From an uncultured Clostridia bacterium (lineage in GTDB: Bacteria > Bacillota > Clostridia > Christensenellales > Aristaeellaceae), in contig CAKTXR010000055.1 of assembly GCA_934631025.1 (NCBI GenBank), forward strand, positions 1 to 18,022: a DNA stretch of 18,022 nucleotides, written 5' to 3'. A program made the position numbers and the translations under genes. This document shows positions 13,618 through 18,022 of this stretch, one piece after another. Every line of letters starts with the position of its first letter. The stretch's first letter is position 1. Below the pieces are notes generated by a model that ran no database searches, was not told where the DNA came from, and saw only the letters and a program-made list of their open reading frames with translations.

Positions 13618-14937
13618 ATGTTTCAGTTTGACCGCGCGGCCTACGACCGCCGCATGGAATGGTTCAATCACGATCGATTCGGCATGTTCATTCACTGGGG
13701 ACTCTACGCCATACCGGCGCGCGGCGAGTGGGTGCGCTCGCGCGAGCATATGACCGAAAAACAGTACCGCGAATATTTCAACGCGTTCAACCCCGTCGAC
13801 TATGATCCGCGCGCCTGGGCAAAGGCGGCCAGGGCGGCGGGCATGAAATATGCCGTGCTCACGGCCAAGCATCACGACGGCTTCTGCCTGTTCGACAGCA
13901 AGCTGACCGATTTCAAATCCACCAACACGCCCTGCCGCCGCGATCTGGTGCGCGAATATGTGGAAGCGTTCCGCGCGGAGGGGCTGAAGGTCGGCCTGTA
14001 CTATTCGCTGCTGGACTGGAATCATCCGGACTATCCGCACTACGACGACCCCATCCACCCCATGCACGACAATCCCGACTGGAAGGACTACAAGTACGAT
14101 TTCAACAAATATCTGGACTACATGCACGGCCAGGTGCGCGAGCTGTGCGAGAATTACGGCAAGATCGACGTGTTCTGGTTCGACTTTTCCTATAACGACA
14201 TGAAGGCGGAGAAGTGGCGCGCGACCGAGCTGGTGCGCATGATCCGCTCCTACTGGCCGGACGTGATCATCGACAGCCGGCTCGAGGCGACGCACAGCCC
14301 GGACAACGGCCTTGAAAACGGCGAGCCCAACGAGTACAGCGGCGATTTCGCCGGCCCCGAGCAGATCATCCCGCCCGAGGGCGTGACCAACCGCAAGGGC
14401 GAGCCGATCGCATGGGAAGCCTGCATCACCATGAACCATCACTGGGGCTATTCCAGCACGGACAAGGAGTTCAAGCCCGCGGGAATGCTGGTGCGCAAGC
14501 TGGTCGAGTGCGTGAGCAAGGGCGGCAATCTGCTGCTCAACGTCGGCCCGGACGCGCGGGGCCGGATTCCGCGCGAGTCGCTGGAGATCCTCGCAGAGAT
14601 CGGGCGCTGGATGGACGACAACGGCGAGAGCATATACGGCTGCGGCCGAAGCAGCCTGCCCAAGCCCGAGTACGGCCGCATCACGCAGAAGGGCAACACG
14701 CTGTACTATCACATCTTCGAGCCGCAGATCGGCGCGATTCCGCTGATGGGGCTTAAGAAGGAGCAGGTCAAGTCCATGTATCTGGTGCGCGACGGCAGCG
14801 AGCGCCCCATATCGGACGAGTGGGCGACCGGCCAGTATCCCGACATTCCCTTCGTTTCAGTAAGCGGCGAATCGGTGCGCCTGCCCGACGAGACGGACAC
14901 GGTGATCGCGGTGGAGCTGGCGGGCAGTGCCCGCTGA
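13618..14937 (+). CDS. Alpha-L-fucosidase, GH29 (A-type)
   Basis: This 439-aa retaining enzyme is predicted to remove alpha-linked L-fucose. It shows FGMFIHWGLYAIPARGEW (about 21-38), AKHHDGFCLF (83-92) with the intact sugar-binding histidines, the nucleophile Asp189 in VFWFDF, WEACITMNHHWGY (about 268-280) and GGNLLLNVGPDARGRIP (about 311-327), followed by a C-terminal beta domain. There is no signal peptide, so it is probably cytoplasmic. The ATG at 13618 has GAGGAGA 8 bases upstream and its own promoter. The last codons and the stop lie within an S hairpin (14920-14934) of the repeat element that follows. Unlike the upstream GH29 protein it keeps all the hallmark residues. Confidence 0.95.
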   Translation: MFQFDRAAYDRRMEWFNHDRFGMFIHWGLYAIPARGEWVRSREHMTEKQYREYFNAFNPVDYDPRAWAKAARAAGMKYAVLTAKHHDGFCLFDSKLTDFKSTNTPCRRDLVREYVEAFRAEGLKVGLYYSLLDWNHPDYPHYDDPIHPMHDNPDWKDYKYDFNKYLDYMHGQVRELCENYGKIDVFWFDFSYNDMKAEKWRATELVRMIRSYWPDVIIDSRLEATHSPDNGLENGEPNEYSGDFAGPEQIIPPEGVTNRKGEPIAWEACITMNHHWGYSSTDKEFKPAGMLVRKLVECVSKGGNLLLNVGPDARGRIPRESLEILAEIGRWMDDNGESIYGCGRSSLPKPEYGRITQKGNTLYYHIFEPQIGAIPLMGLKKEQVKSMYLVRDGSERPISDEWATGQYPDIPFVSVSGESVRLPDETDTVIAVELAGSAR

Positions 14938-14945
14938 CACTTGCC
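14920..14945 (+). repeat. S hairpin S11 at the end of the second GH29 gene
   Basis: GCGGGC-AGT-GCCCGC (14920-14934) is a perfect 6-bp stem encoding the enzyme's last residues; the TGA stop follows at once and reads into CACTTGCCGCC, the start of the adjoining element. Confidence 0.75.
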
Positions 14946-14992
14946 GCCTGACTCAAGCGATTGTGCGAACAGCAATGTTTGAGCGGCCACAC

Positions 14993-15027
14993 GACCTGCC
15001 CGGCCATAAATTAGAGCCGGTCAGGTC
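14993..15027 (+). repeat. H hairpin copy 4
   Basis: GACCTGCCCGGC and GCCGGTCAGGTC pair over 12 positions with one mismatch around the loop CATAAATTAGA. Confidence 0.88.
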
Positions 15028-15094
15028 TCCGATAGTGCCCGGATGACGGCGCGGCGGAATCCGCACCAACGCAACCCCGCCGCAGCGTGAAGAG

Positions 15095-15145
15095 AGTCCA
15101 GAGAGTCGAAGACTCTTTGGCGCAGTCTGGGGCGCGCAGCCCCAG
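15095..15145 (-). repeat. GAGTC module and G-rich hairpin, copy B
   Basis: AGAGTC-GAA-GACTCT (15102-15116) and CTGGGGC-GCGCA-GCCCCAG (15127-15145) mirror the pair at 6341-6396 in the same relative order. Confidence 0.75.
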
Positions 15146-15258
15146 CGTTCTCCCAGCGGAAAGCATATCAATGCCGATGCGGCCGCGCAAAGACGCACAA
15201 AGGCCGCGCCGCCGACCCCGTCCCCCCTCGTAACTCCGTCCCCGCGTCCCGGTAACCC

Positions 15259-15356
15259 GTCGAGATCGCCATAAAGAAACGCACAAGCCCGAAATGAACC
15301 CGCCAAGGCAGATAACCGCACCGACACCACGAAAACGCGCGAATGGCGATCTCGAC
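15259..15356 (-). repeat. 12-bp inverted repeat in the element tail, copy B
   Basis: GTCGAGATCGCC at 15259-15270 and its exact inverse at 15345-15356, as in the copy at 6132-6227. Confidence 0.8.
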
Positions 15357-15389
15357 CCGGCGGAACAGGAACGCAAGATACCGCAAGCC

Positions 15390-15610
15390 GTCTCTTTTTT
15401 CCTGACAAAGGAAAAAAGACAGGCGTGAACCGAGGCAAAAAGCCGCGACAAAGCCGTAAGGCCGGACGCGCGCCGAGCAAACCGCCGCGACAGAACCGCA
15501 GATACGGCCGGACGCCAAGCGCAAACGCCCCGAACAAAACCGCAAGGACTGGCGCACATCGAGCGCAACCACCCCAGCAGAGCCGTAGAAGCAGACGCGC
15601 CGAGCGCAGA
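15390..15610 (-). repeat. Array B of degenerate 44-bp repeats
   Basis: Four to five diverged units related to those at 5455-6110, read on the minus strand. The array ends with a perfect 10-bp hairpin TCTTTTTTCC/GGAAAAAAGA (15393-15419), at the same place relative to GACGGCTTGC as the differently stemmed hairpins of array A. Confidence 0.75.
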
Positions 15611-15672
15611 ACATCCTGACAGCCCGAATCAACCTGCCGCGGCGTGTCCGAATTCCGCATTCCCCCGCCGTT

Positions 15673-15783
15673 CCCCCGCGCGCACAAACGCCTGTGCCGG
15701 CGCTAAAACCGGCCGGACGCAGCATTGCACCGGCGCACAATCCGCTATCCCACAGGGCGGAATACCGCTTCTTCGCGTCAGCG
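15673..15783 (-). repeat. R unit copy 4
   Basis: On the minus strand it begins CGCTGACGCGAAGAAGCGG and contains GCCGG-TTTTAGCG-CCGGC (15696-15713). It ends about 65 bases before the aroQ fusion start codon. Confidence 0.82.
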
Positions 15784-15794
15784 CGATCGGGCGT

Positions 15795-15823
15795 TTGCGG
15801 ACGCAAAGCGCGCCGCTCATACT
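15795..15823 (+). promoter_or_regulatory. Weak promoter candidate for the aroQ fusion-transporter operon
   Basis: TTGCGG (15795-15800) and CATACT (15818-15823) are 17 bases apart; the -35 lies in the palindrome TTTGCG-GA-CGCAAA. The -10 is poor, so this is tentative. Confidence 0.3.
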
Positions 15824-15848
15824 CATACGCAGAACAGGAGACGCCATC

Positions 15849-16562
15849 ATGGATTTGAACGAAGCCAGAAGCATCATCAACCGCGCCGACGAGCAGATCG
15901 TCTCGGCGCTGAAGGAGCGTATGCGCGCCGTGACCGAGGTGGCGCGCTATAAGCAGGCGCACAATCTTCCCGTGCTGGACGAAAAGCGCGAGGAGAAAGT
16001 GCTCGAGCGCGTCGCCGCCATGGCCGGAGACGACATGAGCGACATGGCGCGCGAATTGTATAAGCACATCATGGCGCTCAGCCGCGACTACCAGACGAAA
16101 ATGCTCGGGCGGGACGGCAAAATCCGCCTGCTCGTGCTCAACGGCCCGAACCTCAATATGCTCGGGATCCGCGAGCCGGATATCTACGGCAGACAGACCT
16201 ACGCCGACCTGACCGCCTATATCCGCGCCGAAGCGGAAAAGCTGGGCGCGGACGTGGAAATATTCCAGTCCAACCACGAGGGCGCGCTGGTCGAAAAAAT
16301 CCAGTCGGCGCTGCATCGCTTCGACGGCGTCGTCATCAATCCCGCCGCCTATACGCACACCAGCGTCGCCCTGCTCGACGCGCTCAAGGCGGTGGCGCTG
16401 CCCGCCGTGGAGGTGCATCTGTCCGACGTGAACGCGCGCGAGACATTCCGGCATGTGTCCTATGCCGGCATGGCGTGCGAAAAGACCTATGCCGGACACG
16501 GCTTCGAGGGCTACAAACTGGCGATGGAATACCTCTGCCGGCGGGAGGAAAAGCATGACTAA
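15849..16562 (+). CDS. aroQ: Chorismate mutase / type II 3-dehydroquinate dehydratase fusion
   Basis: This 237-aa protein joins two shikimate-pathway activities. Residues 1-86 are an AroQ-class chorismate mutase: Arg7, Arg24, Lys35, Arg47, Glu48 and Gln82 align with E. coli Arg11, Arg28, Lys39, Arg51, Glu52 and Gln88. Residues 92-235 are a type II dehydroquinase with LVLNGPNLNMLGIREPDIYG, QSNHEG, NPAAYTHTS and EVHLSDVNARE; Arg108, Tyr113 and His190 match the catalytic Arg19, Tyr24 and His101 of the M. tuberculosis enzyme. It would thus dehydrate 3-dehydroquinate early in the pathway and convert chorismate to prephenate at the branch. Both sites look intact. The start at 15849 has AGGAG 8 bases upstream. 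It overlaps the transporter gene by 8 bases. The linker is only about five residues. Confidence 0.95.
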   Translation: MDLNEARSIINRADEQIVSALKERMRAVTEVARYKQAHNLPVLDEKREEKVLERVAAMAGDDMSDMARELYKHIMALSRDYQTKMLGRDGKIRLLVLNGPNLNMLGIREPDIYGRQTYADLTAYIRAEAEKLGADVEIFQSNHEGALVEKIQSALHRFDGVVINPAAYTHTSVALLDALKAVALPAVEVHLSDVNARETFRHVSYAGMACEKTYAGHGFEGYKLAMEYLCRREEKHD

Positions 16563-17487
16563 TCTCATCGTGACCACGAACATCGTGCTGCCGATCTTCC
16601 TCGTGATGGCGGTCGGCTTCATCGCGCGGCGCATCGGCCTGATCGACGATCACACGGTCAGCGGCTGCAACAGGCTGGTGTTCCGCGTGTTCCTGCCCAC
16701 GTCGCTGGCGCGCAGCATCATGCGCGCGGAAGGCTCGCTGGGCGGCGCGCTGCCGCTGTTCGCCGCGCTGGGCACGATCGCCACGTTCGCCGCGGGGATG
16801 CTCATCGTGCCGCGCGTCGTGAAGGAAAACAGCCGGCGCGGCGTAATTATACAGGGATTGTTCCGCAGCAACTACGCCATATTCGGCATCCCGCTGAGCG
16901 AGGCGCTCTTTCCCATGGGCGACGGCGGCGTGGCGGCGATGATGGTGGCGGCAGTTATACCGACGTTCAACATTCTGGCGGTCATTACGCTGGAAATCTT
17001 CCGCGGCGGCAAGTTCGACATAAAGCGCATTGTGCTGGGCGTGCTGAAGAACCCGCTGATCTGGGGCTGCGCGATCGGCTATGCGCTCATGAAGGCGAAT
17101 CTCACGCTGCCCTCTTTCGTCAATTCGACGATCGACAAGCTGGCCGCGGTGGCCTCGCCGCTGGCGCTGTTCGTGCTGGGCGCGGCGATCCGGCCCGGCA
17201 AGCTGAAGGGCAACATGAAGGCGCTCTTCGCCTCGGTGGCAGGGCGGCTGGTGCTCTCGCCGCTGGTGATGCTGCCCATCGCCTATGCGCTGGGGATGCG
17301 CGGGCCGGCGTTCGCCACGCTGATGATCGTATTCGGCTCGCCGACGGCGGTCAGCTCGTTCACCATGGCCGAGCAGATGGGCGGCGATCCCGATCTGGCG
17401 GCGCAGCAGGTGGCGCTGACGACGATCTTCTCGTCGGTGACGATGTTCGCGATGATCTTCATGTTCAAGACCATGGGAATATTCTGA
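16555..17487 (+). CDS. Auxin efflux carrier (AEC) family transporter
   Basis: This 310-aa inner-membrane protein has about ten hydrophobic segments in two groups, as in the AEC/PIN-like family. Family features include NRLVFRVFLPTSLARSI near residue 40, FRSNYAIFGIPLSEALF near 103-119, PLALFVLGAAI near 202 and GSPTAVSSFTMAEQMGGD near 261-278. Members export or import small organic acids; the substrate here is unknown. The ATG at 16555 overlaps the end of the aroQ fusion gene by 8 bases, with GGAGG just upstream, so the two are translationally coupled. That hints at transport of an aromatic-pathway metabolite, but this is inference. A terminator follows. Confidence 0.92.
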   Translation: MTNLIVTTNIVLPIFLVMAVGFIARRIGLIDDHTVSGCNRLVFRVFLPTSLARSIMRAEGSLGGALPLFAALGTIATFAAGMLIVPRVVKENSRRGVIIQGLFRSNYAIFGIPLSEALFPMGDGGVAAMMVAAVIPTFNILAVITLEIFRGGKFDIKRIVLGVLKNPLIWGCAIGYALMKANLTLPSFVNSTIDKLAAVASPLALFVLGAAIRPGKLKGNMKALFASVAGRLVLSPLVMLPIAYALGMRGPAFATLMIVFGSPTAVSSFTMAEQMGGDPDLAAQQVALTTIFSSVTMFAMIFMFKTMGIF

Positions 17488-17535
17488 GCGGGCGCTGCAC
17501 GGTGCTATTTTTGAAAAGTATGTCCTATGAAAAGG

Positions 17536-17568
17536 AGCGTCCCTTTGTTGCGGGCGCTTCTTTTCTTT
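17536..17568 (+). terminator. Intrinsic terminator after the AEC transporter gene
   Basis: AGCGTCCC (17536-17543) pairs with GGGCGCT (17552-17558) with one bulged T, followed by TCTTTTCTTT. It lies 49 bases after the stop. Confidence 0.75.
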
Positions 17569-17647
17569 ATAATGTACGGGCGACTTGCGTTTGAGATCAC
17601 GCCTGCCGTTTGCCGGTGTGCGCCAATAACGTTTGTCCGCGCTGACG

Positions 17648-17711
17648 GCCGCAGTGCAGCTTCCGCTTATAGCGTTTGTCCGCGCCGACGGCCGCAGTGC
17701 GGCTTCCGCTT
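17648..17711 (+). repeat. S hairpins S9 and S10, tandem
   Basis: GCCGCAGTGCAGC (17648-17660, imperfect) and GCCGC-AGT-GCGGC (17691-17703), each followed by TTCCGCTT, spaced 43 bases. Confidence 0.75.
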
Positions 17712-17725
17712 ATAACGTTTGTCTG

Positions 17726-17835
17726 CGCTGACGCGAAGAAATGATATTCCTCTTCGTGGGCTGGTGAATTGTGCGCCGGCGAAAGGCTGCGTTTGGCCGG
17801 ATATAGGCCGGCAGGGGCGTTTGTGCGCGCGGGGG
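17726..17835 (+). repeat. R unit copy 5
   Basis: It begins CGCTGACGCGAAGAA, has GTGAATTGTGCGCCGGCGAAA and the stem GCCGG-ATATAGG-CCGGC (17796-17812), and ends GTTTGTGCGCGCGGGGG. Confidence 0.87.
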
Positions 17836-17878
17836 TCGTTCTGCGGAACGATGAGTTTCTATTGCGGCGTTGGGCGTT

Positions 17879-18022
17879 CGGTTCGCGCCTGCCAATACGG
17901 TTCTATTGAAATGTCTTGCGTTCGGTTCACGCCTGCCAATACGGCTCTATTGAAATGTCTTGCGTTTGGTTCACGCCTGCCAATACGGTTCTATTGAAAT
18001 GTCTTGCGTTTGGTTCACGCCT
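17879..18022 (+). repeat. Array C of nearly identical 44-bp tandem repeats
   Basis: Three full units (17879-17922, 17923-17966, 17967-18010) and part of a fourth differ at only one or two positions each. Each starts (C/T)GGTTC(A/G)CGCCTGCC and contains CGG(T/C)TCTATTGAAATG. The array continues beyond the window. Confidence 0.92.

Larger units (their letters stand above)
14920..15783 (-). mobile_element. Composite structured repeat element, half copy in inverted orientation
   Basis: Reading left to right: S hairpin, CACTTGCCGCC, H hairpin (14993-15027), TCTCCG with GTGCCCG, GAGTC module (15095-15116), G-rich hairpin (15127-15145), tail with a 12-bp inverted repeat (15259-15356), 44-bp array (about 15390-15610) and R unit (15673-15783). 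This is the right-hand part of the element at 5148-6596 in reverse orientation, lacking the far S-H end. It fills the gap between the second GH29 gene and the aroQ fusion gene. Open frames on both strands are not credible genes. Tail, hairpins and module order match the other copy closely, which suggests common origin. Confidence 0.7.
17626..18022 (+). mobile_element. Composite structured repeat element, partial copy at the window end
   Basis: Two S hairpins in a 43-bp tandem duplication, each flanked by ATA(A/G)CGTTTGTC and CGC(T/C)GACGGC, lead into the R unit (17726-17835) and then a 44-bp array that runs off the window. The module order S-R-array equals that of the element at 5148-6596. 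It lies downstream of the transporter terminator, in sense orientation. Confidence 0.75.

Noticed and set aside
14953..15687. Open frames on the minus strand across the inverted element copy, one extending to 16634
   Set aside because: They cover the same repeats in another frame relation and the antisense of the aroQ fusion; no family motif or ribosome binding site.

Overview
The window looks like chromosomal DNA of a high-GC anaerobic member of the Bacillota, probably a gut Clostridia-type bacterium. This is inferred from strong AGGAGG-type ribosome binding sites, TTGACA/TATAAT promoters, ferredoxin and glycoside hydrolase content, and the types of genes present. No rRNA or tRNA gene, recognisable transposase, or Cas gene was found.

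Layout. Minus strand: miaA (195-1088), a RimJ/L-like GNAT acetyltransferase (1304-1879), a translationally coupled pair of a DUF362 ferredoxin-like protein and a GH31 glycosidase (2366-5055, promoter at 5101-5129), an amidohydrolase-2 family protein (6660-7448), a divergent cytoplasmic GH10-type glycosidase (7979-9316), a membrane-anchored protein with a Thr/Pro linker and three Cys/His modules (9445-10827), and a two-gene operon of a 63-aa protein plus a GNAT-fold protein that resembles a toxin-antitoxin pair (10972-11758). Plus strand: two divergent GH29 fucosidase-family genes (11903-13198 and 13618-14937), then a chorismate mutase/type II 3-dehydroquinate dehydratase fusion overlapping an auxin-efflux-carrier family transporter gene (15849-17487). 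The glycosidases have no signal peptides, so they probably act in the cytoplasm on imported glycans carrying fucose, alpha-linked or xylan-like sugars.

The most unusual content lies between the genes. Nearly every long intergenic gap is filled by parts of one composite, highly structured repeat family. Its modules occur in a constant order: a tiny GC hairpin followed by TTCCACTT (S); CACTTGCTGCCGC; a 12-bp hairpin with a conserved CATAAATT(G/A)GA loop and covarying stems (H); a GAGTC hairpin; a G-rich hairpin; a tail with a 12-bp inverted repeat; an array of 44-bp tandem repeats; and a conserved unit of about 110 bp (R). The most complete copy spans about 5148-6596 and has inverted S-H ends. 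A half copy in inverted orientation lies at 14920-15783, a 187-bp miniature with perfect 15-bp inverted ends at 1139-1325, and other partial copies at 1-120, 13351-13510 and 17626-18022. One S module sits inside the loop of an H hairpin, and two genes (the GNAT and the second GH29) end inside the element. I recognise no named family for it. It could be a non-autonomous mobile element, a structured RNA, or both.

The long open frames that run through these repeats appear to be by-products of GC-rich, stop-poor DNA: 44 is not a multiple of 3, so the arrays change frame in every unit.
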